From: Ricordea florida
Taxonomy: Eukaryota; Cnidaria; Anthozoa; Corallimorpharia; Ricordeidae
DNA length: 64,000 bases
Reading direction: 5' to 3'
NCBI GenBank assembly: GCA_949710005.1
Contig: OX453276.1
Span: forward strand, 5,914,877 to 5,978,876
The notes under the pieces: model-generated
What the model was told of the DNA's origin: nothing
The model's database searches: none
Seen by the model: only the letters and a program-made list of their open reading frames with translations
In this document: piece after piece, positions 29,501-41,500 of the stretch
Layout of the letters: the number at the start of each line of letters is the position of its first letter
Position numbering within the stretch: the stretch's first letter is position 1
Position numbers and translations under genes: made by a program

Positions 29501-32500
29501 ATTAAGTTTCATATATATTTCACAATAAGGAGAATATTATATGAATTGAAACTACCTTTGCCTGATGAGCAGCCTTTTGTGATAAATAATAATCCTTTTA
29601 GTAAAGTTGCATATCAAAGATTGTGCGCTGAATTTGGGATTAGTAATAATTCCGATTTTAGATGGAAAGGAGGAAGAAATTGGGGATTGGGTGATATATT
29701 TCTTGATTATGGTGCAGGATATCATGGAAAAGGTGGTGGATATCAAAATGTACATATAGTAAGAAATTATGATGTTGAAGCAGATCAATGGCCTGGTGAA
29801 GGAAATAAATTCGCTGATGAAGGTGGAAAGAAAGAAAAGGGTAATCTAATTTCATTTATACGCAATGACGACTTTGCTGATTTCAAATATGCTTGGTTTA
29901 TCCCTACAAGAGGACATGGACTCACTAAATCTGGACTTGGTAGATTAAATAGATCTGCTGAAGCTTTTGTCTATTGTATATTGGGAGCACAAGTTAACAC
30001 TAGAAATTCAATTTATGGTAATGGCGGTGGTGCGATTGAGACACAACAAGAATTCTTGGCTTTATTTGAAAGTAGTGTGATCGAGAATGACATTTCTAGT
30101 TCTATCCAAAGGTATCAATTAGCTGTTCAAGAAGCGAAATTACGGCTTGATTTAGCTATTGCTCCTGGTGTGTGGTTGATGCCGAGTAATATGATAATCA
30201 ATACTGAAAGCGTGACAGGTTTTAACAACAAACTTATGAAAGCGAGTAATGATATGAATTTTGGTGTGAATAATTCCCTAAACACTGAAGCAAAAAAAGT
30301 TGGAATAATTCATAATTTAGGGTCTTCAAAGGTAAAGTTACCTCATATTCTCCTGAAAGGTGGAAATGAAACGAGCAAAAACCAGCAGGAACCAAAAGCC
30401 TCAACTAAAACAGACTCAATGAAACAGGAAAATATCTCCGCCGATATTGACTCAACGCAACATGAAAAGAATATATTAGCATTTATAATTGTAGCTGGTG
30501 GATTAGCGTGGTATCTATTTCGGTAGTTCATGAGTATTTCACGTGATTATGATTGTTTACAAATTAGTGTTCACGTGTAGAACAATAGATTGCATACTTT
30601 TGCGACATAGCAACAAGCAAAACGTAAAGTGGTTTTGAAATTGAAAAGTAGATTTTATGTTTACTTTTAAAAGGCTGGTTTCTAACGTCGCTCAGGAATG
30701 TGATTACGTCAATGCAAATTACGGCGTAGCCGGTTTAAAGATGAATATAAAGTAACCAAACAAAAAAATGTTGAGCATTACCATGTATGAGCCTGAAACA
30801 AGGATTTATTTAGAGCCCCCGCTTAAAAATATTAGTGAGATGCAACTACTAGATTGTAATATACAAACCAAAAGATTGATTAATTTCAAGGATCAACAAA
30901 TATTATTAAATGAAAGGAATCTTGGCTTCATAATAATTGAACCTGGTACATATTCTCTTCGTAATATTCAATCGATCTTTTTTAATGATCCGGCTAGGGA
31001 AAAGATAACAATAATTGAGACTGATACTGTTGACTATCTATATTCAAATAAGAACTTTAACGTTAAACTTACTAGAGCCTTGTCGATTGGTTTGGGGGTG
31101 CCTGAAATCATAAACCCCGGTAAATTATACCCTATAAATATACAGATTAAGGAACCATTGAGGCTTATGTGTAGTATAGTTGATAATAAGTCTTCATATA
31201 TGAATAAAACAAAATATGGAGAACTTGTGAAACTATCACCATCAACCCTACTTGCAAACATACCCTCAAAGGATTATCCAACAATTCCAATTCAAAAATA
31301 TGAGAGCGTAATAAACCACTTTGATTTAAGCATATTAGACAATGAATGGAAAAAACTTGATCTTAAGGGTTCTCCCATAACTTTTAGTTTAAGATTTAGA
31401 TAAATTTCGCGTATTTTGTTATGTAACCATTATTTAGGTTATATAACATAATTATATAAGATTATTTTTTAAAAACCAGTATTTCCATATCTTCAAACAT
31501 ATTTCTATTGAATGGTGAGATAGAAAAACAAGAAGATATTCCTTCATTTACATGTTTTTGTATTTTTTTGTAAAACTTATTTTTACCTCTAATTACTATA
31601 TTTAAACTAATCTCAAATGAAATAATAAATATTTTCAAATTACTATTAATTTCTCTTTCATTACTAAACTTAATTGCATTTTCAAAATAATCTTTATCCA
31701 ATTTAATATCTTCTTCAATTTTATGAGGTTTTACTCCTTTTGTAGTAAATTCACTAACATACAATTGCTCATCTCTCATTACCAGGGAAACATCCCCCAA
31801 TAAGTAACGAATTTTAAAACTAAAAAATGTTAAATTATCATTTGATGCAACAATATTTAAATTATCATTCTCTGAAACACAAATTGAAAAATCTTTATTT
31901 ACTTCATTAAAGAAATCTTCTGAACATTTTTTTTCATTATTATCATATTTAATAGTTAATAATTTTATATTCATCTTTTTATTTTATTTTAAAATATTTA
32001 AATCATAATTCATTTTTTTAATTTTTTCCAAAAAGTTCTTTCAAATCCCTTGACTCCTCAAAATCAAGACACCAATCTAAAAATCTTTTTTGGCGCCATG
32101 CTACAGCAACTATTCCATCATGTAATTTTTTGTAGAATTTCTTTTTATGTTTTAACTTATAAACATCTATTTTTATCGCGGCTTCAAACGAATCAATAAT
32201 AAAATTATTAATATTATATTCCATCTGTTCATCATCATCTTCATCATCATAAAATAATTCCATATCATAATCATAGTTTTCTTCTCTATTTACATAGTAT
32301 ATCATATCATTAATAAACTTATCATTAAACATCCCATTCGCGAAAAAATTCTTTACATCATAAGAAAAAGTAAAATAAATCTCATTATTATTCTTATTAA
32401 TATACGAAACTTCAAAATAAATTTCCTCATTATTTTTATCAATAAAACCAAGAGTTCTTGAGATCTTTTTTAACAAATCTTTCTTGATTGATTCCATAAA

Positions 32501-35500
32501 ATCATGAACACCTAGTTCTTTTTCATTAAGATATTTAAACTCAATCTTTTTATTTATATTCATTTTTATATTTTATTTTAAATATTTAAATCATAATTCA
32601 TTTTTTTGTTATATAATTTAATCTTCTCCCCAAAACTTTTTTAAAAACTTTAACTCCTCTATATCAAAACACCAATCTAAATACCTACTCGGATGCCATG
32701 TTGCTTTTATTAGATCATAATACAAATCTTTGTAGAATTTCTTTTTATGTTTTAACTTATCACTATCTATTCTTATTGAAACCTCTATTGAATCAAAAAT
32801 AATATAATTAAATTCTAACTCATGATCTTCTTCATAAAAATCTTCATAAAAATTTTCATAACCACCATATATTAATATTTCATTAAAATAATTTTCATCA
32901 AACTCCAAACCTTTTTTAAGATCTAAAATAATTCTACCTCTATAAATTTTATCTTTTTTTATAAAAAAAATATTACAACAAAAATCATATCCATTTTCTT
33001 CAACAATAAATTCTCGATATTTTGATATCTTTTTTAACAAATCTTCATTTATTGAATCTATAAATTCACGAATAAAAAACCCTTTTTCATTTAAAAACTT
33101 TAAAGAAAGTGCCCCGTAATTTAATAAAAATTTATCTTCCATTTTATTTCATATATAAATCTTGAAATCATAATTCATTTTTTTTTCGACATTCTTTACA
33201 ATGTGCCTTCTGTTTTCTATGTTCGCATATTTGGGATCCTCCACACTCTTTACAATGTGTTCTCTGTCTATCATGTTCACATATTTGAGATCCTCCACAT
33301 TCTTTACAATGTGTTTTTTGTATGTTGTGTTTACAAAATTTTGATCCTTTACATTCTTTACAACAATATTTAATTTTATTATGTATACATAATTGTGACC
33401 CACAACATTCTTTACAAAAATATTTGCACTTTTTATGGATACAATAATATTTATTATTAATACCATCTTTTTTAATTTCATTAATGATTTCCTCCTCTGA
33501 AAATTTTTTAATACTTTCAATTAAATCTTCTTTATTCATTTTTGTTCTTCCTTTTATTTTCAACTCTTTTGCAATATTTTTTAATTGTTGAAAATGTAAA
33601 TCTTTCACCTCTTGTTCCATATTTAATAAAAATTTTTGTAAATCTTTAAACAATAATTCATTTTTTGTAAAAGTTAATAAAATATTAAATTCGTCTTTTC
33701 AAAAAATAAACCGGTTTTTAAATCAATTTTTTTGAAATACATACATTCATACATACATACATACATACATACATACATACATACATACATACATAAAACT
33801 ACTAGTAAAATTGGTCTAAAATCTCACCGTAAACTTTAAGAAAAAAAATCAAAAAAAATTTAAAAAAATTTTAAAAAAAAAACCCACTTATTTTTACGGT
33901 AATATAGTAGTACTGGGCCTGGGGCTCTTTGAGCAGCAATTGACATCACTGTTTAAGAGCATGCAATTTCCTGTTATTCCCGCCTTAATTTAAAAGAATA
34001 AGATACATAACCAAAAAGAGGAACGCTCTGATGTAATGAAAGAGAACCCTCTCACTGTTCTGAGCACTTATGAAAACAGGCGACACCATGAAATGTTCAA
34101 AACTTGTGCTGAAACAACTCATTTACATTCTTCAAATTCAATTTGTTCTAATTGCAATTTTCAACATGCTTTGACGTCATTTGTTATCAATGAGATTGCA
34201 GATAGTAGAAACGAGTATGTTGTTTGTTAACTTTACATTCATGGAATGCATTGCAAAATAATACATGACCGTTTCAAAAATTTGGCATGAAAATATAGCT
34301 CAGCTACCAAAAGGGGAAATCTATTGTTCTTCTAGACTAACATGACAGTGATGACGCCACATGGGTAAACGGCCAGACTTATAATAGAATGGTCAAGAGT
34401 GAGCTCTGTTGGGAGAACTTACACTTCGTTGCCCTTGATATCTTGAAATAATACGTTTGTATTTTATTTTTACCTTTCTGCGTTCCAGTTCGTGTTTTTC
34501 TGTCATCAGGGTCTTGATTCTCTCTTCGTTTTCGAGGTCAAGCGCCTATAGATGCGTTATAGGAGCGATTTGCTATTGTCTTTTGTTGTATGGCTTACAC
34601 GAAATGTGTAGCCACATTATGGCATGATCAGATTAATTTATTTATTTGTCCACGAGCGTCGAGCGCCTATCACGTGGTCTAGTAAACCCACATGTACGCA
34701 TTGCGGACCTATTTTTTATGGGACAACAAAAATGCAACTCACTTGGTTAAAGTCATTTTCCCTTTTGTTTTCATATTATGGAAAAAGTATGTTTTTCTAG
34801 CCTTGTATGGACCATTTTTTACGCATTGACAGAGGGAGGATAGTCTCAATTAAATGTACTCCTCTTGAGGGCGCTAATTAGGGACGGATCATTAGAAAAG
34901 TGATGGGGAGGGGGTGGGGAAAAAAACAAAAAAAAAATGCATGCAAGGGAAAATGCCAAAAAAAATTCATGCAAGGAAGAAGGTAAAAAAAAAATTCATG
35001 CAGAAGAAAAGTCCAATTGTGACTTTTTTACACGTAGTAAAAAAAATTCGTGCATAGGGGTTCACCTGAAAAAAAAAATTCCTGCACAAGCAGTGAGCGA
35101 AAAAAAGAAATTCGTGCAACCTGAAAATTCCCCCCCCCCAATCACTTTTCTAATGGTCCGTCCCTTAGTTAAGCCATTTTCAATCTTGTTTCTTTTTTTT
35201 CTATACCAGTTCTGGGCTTCAAACTTCAACCTTTAAAATGTACATGATTAATATTCGGATAAAGCACTTTGCTACACAGAAAATGTAGGCATTTTAATTT
35301 TTTCTCTCCTGTTACTAAATAAAGAAATTTCGTGCATCCTCGTAAAAGTTAAACAGAATATACTAATGTTTCGGCTGTATTTCTCGAAACAGAAAAAAAA
35401 AATGAATAATTGGTAAACAAAGGGTAATGGGCGCCCAAGTCAAGGCTATGCAAATGTTAAGAAATATCGCTTACCCTCTGTATACGGAGCTCCTCTATAA

Positions 35501-38500
35501 CCTACAGTAAAGAAAGGAAATGCATTTCTAAATTAAGAGAGTTAAACAGATGGAGACTCAACTGAGGATTAAACAAACCTTCTATCAGATTCAGCATATA
35601 CGCATACGCGTCCTTTATATAATAGAGAAATGTTAGTGTCAGAAACTAGAAATGACCAATAACTCTATAAGCTAGATCGAAGCCATTGGTTCTCATAGAA
35701 AAAGGGCCGATAACAAAATTTGAACAGGGAATAAATCAAAATATGTATATATATGTTATTGACCAAGCGTGAGGTAAAGACAACGGCGTATTGGCTATAT
35801 TGATCAATCCCAGGCGCGCAGGATAGGCTCATCTTGCCCACCTGGGTAGCCAATAAGAAAACGGGATACGCCTCATCAAAAAGAGGAAAAAAAATCAAAA
35901 TGAAAATAAAATCGAAATAAAAAAGCTTTCTGCGTGGCCGAACGCTGCGATATGGCCGAGGGCTGCCTTGTCATCCCAAAATGCTTGGCGAGTCTTTGTC
36001 AACAAGTGCTCAGCATGGCGGACTCTGCATGGAAGCAAGACACGCGTCTAAGAGAAGATATGGAAACATTGGTAAGAGAGGGGTATAAAAGGGGAGAAGC
36101 CCTCTTCTTTTAAAAACGAGACTTCCCACTGTATGCTTGGAGCATTCGTTCGCTATACAGGCGTCTGAGATATTTCGAAATCTATTACAATGACACCTGA
36201 AAATCATAAACATCTAATCCTCGTTGGAATCTCATAACACTATAGCCTACAAAAGGGGGTTGGGGGGGGGGGGGGGGGGGAGGGGGTTGGTAACCTGCAA
36301 GATGTATTTTGGTCAGGTTGTTGATATATTTTCGATTTTTTTTTAAAGATAGAAAGGTAGTGAAAAGAGCGACTTGACAGACTGGAAAAGCTTTTCAAGA
36401 CCATGTGGCTCTTCTTAAGGATCATGGTCACTATGGTCCCTTCAATGAATGTGAAACACCCACAGAATCAGAGCTCAAAACGAGACAGCACTGCTAAGTG
36501 TTATTCCCAACCACATATAGTCTTTTCCAGAGGAGTATGATCTTGAAGAATGTGGTATGTCAAATTGGTATGTTTGATTGAGCCTCCCCCATCCTCCCCT
36601 CACTTGGTCCTACATTAAACTGTTGACAAAGAAAACTGTGGTTTAGGAATATTTTGTGCCTCCAGTTGTCAAGTATCCTCTTACTTCATATTCATGTTTT
36701 ACAGGACTTTCTTTGCTAAAAGGAACGGTGCCACTTTTCCTCACTTGCAGCTAGTAGCTGAATTGCGGAGGAACCAGTGGGTGAGATCGGACATCGGCAT
36801 ATAGAAGGCGCCTCTGGCAGCCGCCTCAGTCCATAGATGATCTCACCCCACCCGCCCAGACCAATGACGGCACAAGTCAGCTAGACCATGACACCGGGAA
36901 CAAGCCCTACTCTTTTCGAACAGTGCCATGGGTTCTTTTACGTCCCACATTTACGAATCTATTATAAAGAGTTGTGAGACGGGGTCTACGGTTTATCGTC
37001 CTTATCCGAGAAGACTAGAAAGTCTAACCATTTGCAAATGTCATTACAAAGGCAGCACTTTCTACTCAATTATTTTAAGACCCTGAGTGTTAGTCCGGCC
37101 GGGATTTGAACCCGCGACCTGCCGCACGCTAGTCCGGTGCTCTACCAACTGAGACGCAAAGTTCCTGGCAAGGAAATGCATTTGCACCGCCTTGCGAGTG
37201 TGCTGTTCGACGGTTTGTCCAATCTGACCAATTTCCTTCACAGCATCAGGAAGGTACGTCTTAATGACCCATGTTGTTCCTTTGAACTTCTGGTGCTTTG
37301 TGGTTGCTTTGTATGCACTGCGAAACCCTCCCTTGCCAAATGGCTCCTTTGCCTCATTGAATTCGACCGTTATTGGTATCTTTGACTATGACATCAGATC
37401 CACGTCAAAAGTGAACAGACGTACTACTGTACTTGCCGCTTGGTTTGTATCTATCTTTCCAAGTTTAATCATGTCAGCAACTGAAAGGCTAAGGGGAGAA
37501 AATTTACTGGGACTTGATGAGGCACAAGTGCCACCATTTGTACTTTTTGGTGAATGGGTGGGACTTTCTGATCTTGTGCGAGTCTGACTATGGGACATCA
37601 AATCAAGTTTCCTTTTGCTTATTTTCAACTCCGTTACATCTACATCGTGGCTGTTACTACTGGCTGCACGGCCATGGATAAACCTCACATAAATTAACTT
37701 CACATCCGGTATCTGTTCTAGAGTCTTTCATGAAGGACCTTGCTCTCCAGCAATTACAACACAGACTACAGAAGAACCGATTTGGACCACAAATGTTTCT
37801 CGCAAGCACGTTTTATTTTCTCATTATTAAGTTCATCATCGCTGTCAAAAGAAACGAATTCCCTGGGCCCAACGAAGGCGTATTTCTGTGCTTTTCCAGA
37901 CACCTCTGATGATAATCTTGAACTGTTAGTTCGTTGCCTTTGATTTCTTGCTTCTTTTCGCGTTCATTTTGGCTCTCAACCTCTTCCACGCTGCGGGATC
38001 CGCCATATTGGACATAGCTTAATCGCCAAGCATTCTGGGATGGCATAGCAGCCCTCGGCCATGTGGCAGCGTTCGGCCACACTGAACGTTTACTTTTTAA
38101 TTCGATTTTTTTTTTCATTTTGATTGTATTTTTTTTTAATTTTCGATTCACGGCTCATTACATTTCGATTATGATTTTATTTTCTGTCTGAAAAAGTCTC
38201 AAATTTCTAAATTAAATTGTTATAATTCTCTTTTTTAGAATATATTCTTTTGATAAAATTACATAATAGATGCCAAATCTTCACTGGCAGCTCTCGGCCA
38301 CCATACAGCTCACCGGACAGACATAGACAGCCGTTTCCTTGCGGTCACTCCGTATTTTTTATAAGCAATAATGAAAATGTTCTGTAACTCTTAAACACTG
38401 TCCAATAAAGTAAAACCCCAACACGGTTTCTTAACCCTTAGGTTTCGGACGTTCAAGAAAAAATTAAATTCAGCAAATTAAAGAATCGCTTTGAGTTAGA

Positions 38501-41500
38501 GCTTTCAGAAGGTGATTACGAACAGTAAGTTCAAACTCAGCAGAAAATTTAAGAATTCATATTATTTTAATTTCAATGGTAAATACAAAAAGGCAGTCTT
38601 ATAAGGTTTATATATATATATAATAGGGTTTGAGGTCTCTTCAACAAAAGCGAGAAGTGCTATATACCCTTGTTACTGGCGCAAAATCCAATAGTAACCC
38701 AAGTGCACACGAAGTAAACAAAAAAAAAATCGACAACAGGAAATGTTTTGGAGTGCAATGCATAGGTGGCCAATTTAGCATTAGCGAGAAATGAAGCTAT
38801 TTTGAAACAAAAAATTATAATAGCTTAGCTTTGGTCCCACCTCATCTTTTTGTGAAGTCAACATTACTTTTATCACCTGCACCTCACTGCTTCCTACCAC
38901 TACATATCTTACCAAGTGATCCATCTTTACTTTGTTTTTACTAATCTAAAACACACATATTACAACTGATTACAAGTTTTATAACTAGCCACAAATAGAA
39001 ACAAAATCAATCGCGAATTTGGAGCGTACACTGAAATGCCATAACTTCTTGAATTATGAAGTCGACCCTAAACAAAACGAAAAGACAACACAAAAGATCA
39101 CCCAGAGTGATTTTCGGTTACACTTTTCGAAAACACGAACTTACAGTTACGAATTTTAGCTACAAATAGAAAGAAAATCAATTGAGCAGTAGAAGCTTAA
39201 CAGCGTTGTTACTACTTGAATTATTTAGCCTCCTCTGAACATAAAGAAAAGAAAACATACAAGATCACCCAGAGTGATTCTCTAGAACCCTTCTCCTTTC
39301 TAGAATCGTAAATCACCTGTATCACCGATATAAGAAATACACAAAACAAACTGCACCATCTGGAAGTAATAAGTAGAGGAAGTTTTTATTCCCTTGCTCG
39401 CTATAAATAGAGTGTTACTATAATTCAATTTTTTATACATATATCTACATGGACAATTACAAGAACATACATTAAGAATAATTATGATATTAAGCTCTTA
39501 ACAGGTAGTACTCTGCCTCTGTATTATTGATTTCAAAACAACCCATAAACAACTTGTTTAACAGCCTGACGGAGCTCAGTTATTCGCAGACAGTACAATA
39601 ATGGATTAAGAGAGGAATTGACTAAGAATATCGTTGTACTTATCTTGAAAGCAACAGAACTATCCCCACCAAAAAACACTGACGCGAATGTCGTGCAAAT
39701 GAAAGGTGCGTTACAAAGAAGAAACACAGCGTAGACATAAAATATGTTCAAAGCGGATTTTCTAAGTTTTGCCATGTTTAAGCTGTTGGCGTAAACGAAC
39801 TGCTGTTGATGAGAGTGAATCTGCGCTTGGTGACGTCTTATGATTCGATAGATTCTGTAAAACACAATAAATGATACAATGAGGCAAAAGGGGAGCACTG
39901 CAGCTAAGAAATCAAAGATTATCTTCCTCGGGCTCCACCACCACATACTTGACATCAAAAAGGAAAGGAACCAAATGGCAGCCACGGCAAAACAAACTTT
40001 GAATCGTGTCACCACAGCATTGTAGCTCAGATGTAACTCCAGAGCAAGCAAGATTTCAATTGCAATCGCACCTGTGGACAAGAACGAGGCAGGGCAAAGA
40101 AGAAACGCAGCTCGCGTAAATACGTCATCTGCTGTGCGGTACAAAGTTGAACACTGGCAGGTGCCTTCCAGAAAATTTAACAAAACGTAAATTGGCTGAG
40201 CAATTAAGCCAACGGACATGTCAGTAACAGCAAGGTTTGCGAGGAAAACGTTTGAGACCGAGTGCAGGGATGTTGTCTTCCAAATCGCCATCAAAACAGC
40301 GGCATTTACAATGGTAGCAGTTAAACAGAAAGGAATGTTTATGACAGCGACTGCAACCTGGTATTCTAAACATGTTTTTCCAAGGACGTCTGTAGCAGAG
40401 GGAGTGGTATTCCAAAACATCCACTTAAGCTTTCTTAATTGTGAGCCAGGGTCCTGTATTTCTTAAACAGCAACTTTGGTTCGGTCGGTTAAGTATGTAT
40501 TATCGACGCCTTTGTTTGTTGCCAGCACAGATCTAAAATGCTATTTCTAACACGCCTGCCATGCCATTTGTCAATATGACTGTCTTGCGTGTTTGGTGCC
40601 CCTTCACGGTGCGGAAGATATTATCATTCCTGTTTATTGTTTCGAGTAAGCTGAACGATGTCATATTTGCATAATATAGCAGTCACTTTACTTTCCTCAG
40701 ACGGTTGAAAACAGCTTGAAAGAAGAAAAAAATAGGGATGAAGTAATCTGTACAACAAATACGTGCGAAGTTAGTAAAAAAATACGGATACTAAGCTCGA
40801 AAAGAGCTTCAGCAAAAAAATTCTGTAAGACCTTAAATTTTTTTTTTGCTCTTTCTACTGTGAGGTATATAATGCATCCGCTTTACATTGTTTCTTCGAA
40901 TTAGTAGGTTTGCATAATGTGACTTTACTCATCCAATAAGAAAGCAAGAATTGAATGAAGTAAAAAAAATTGGTTTAAGATCATAATTATATGCGAGTAG
41001 TCTTCTATTTGAGTGGGCAGAGATAAATGCTAGGCAGATAAATTTATCCCCCAAAAAGAAGACAGTATTACAATGCTGGAAAAAGTAAGAAATAAAGTTC
41101 TTTTGGGACAATGTAGGAATAAGCATGTGCAAACACGATGTTCGTCCCTGGATTCGAGGATGACCACAATTTAAGTTTCCCTTCTAAGTGTTGCTGCGGT
41201 GAATCCGGAGGTGGCTGATAAGGCCGATCCAGGTTCTACACGCAGTCACTGCCACAGTGTGGCACACGTGGAGAGGTGCAGTTGGTGCATGGGTGCTGGC
41301 CGGCTCTGGTCTTACGCACTGTGTGTATTCTCTTGGGTTCCGCGCTCAGTCTTCTTGCTTCAGCAGCTGTGGCTCCTTCGCTAGTCTCGCTTTGCCAGAC
41401 CAGGCGACTGTGTGGGAGACTTTTCTAGTTATAGTGGCATCGATGTCAAGATCCTTGACGGAGGTCTTAAGACAGGCTTCAAAACGCTTCTTATGTACAC

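Larger units (their letters stand above)
17290..33911. mobile_element. Polinton/Maverick element, 16622 bp, complete with TIRs
   Basis: The element is bounded by 302-bp terminal inverted repeats and a 5-bp target duplication. It holds the Polinton hallmark set: protein-primed-type DNA polymerase B, retroviral-type integrase, candidate major capsid protein and FtsK/HerA-type packaging ATPase, plus accessory genes. It sits in CCDC73 intron 4, inside an older MITE. Polintons are self-synthesising elements with virus-like capsid genes. Visible damage is limited to one in-frame stop in pPolB and one frameshift near 25195. Near-identical TIRs suggest recent insertion. Confidence 0.95.

Noticed and set aside
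33149..33520. Second minus-strand frame of 123 residues in the right-end gene
   Set aside because: It is a shadow of the Cys/His-repeat gene; its own repeats arise only from the repeated DNA.
37085..37162. tRNA gene on the minus strand
   Set aside because: A and B boxes are present, but no acceptor stem forms and a long SINE body follows.
38911..38945. Possible first CCDC73 exon (ATG GATCACTTG then GTAAGA, minus)
   Set aside because: Exon 2 at 46435-46788 joins directly to exon 3 with a good match to CCDC73, leaving no place for it.
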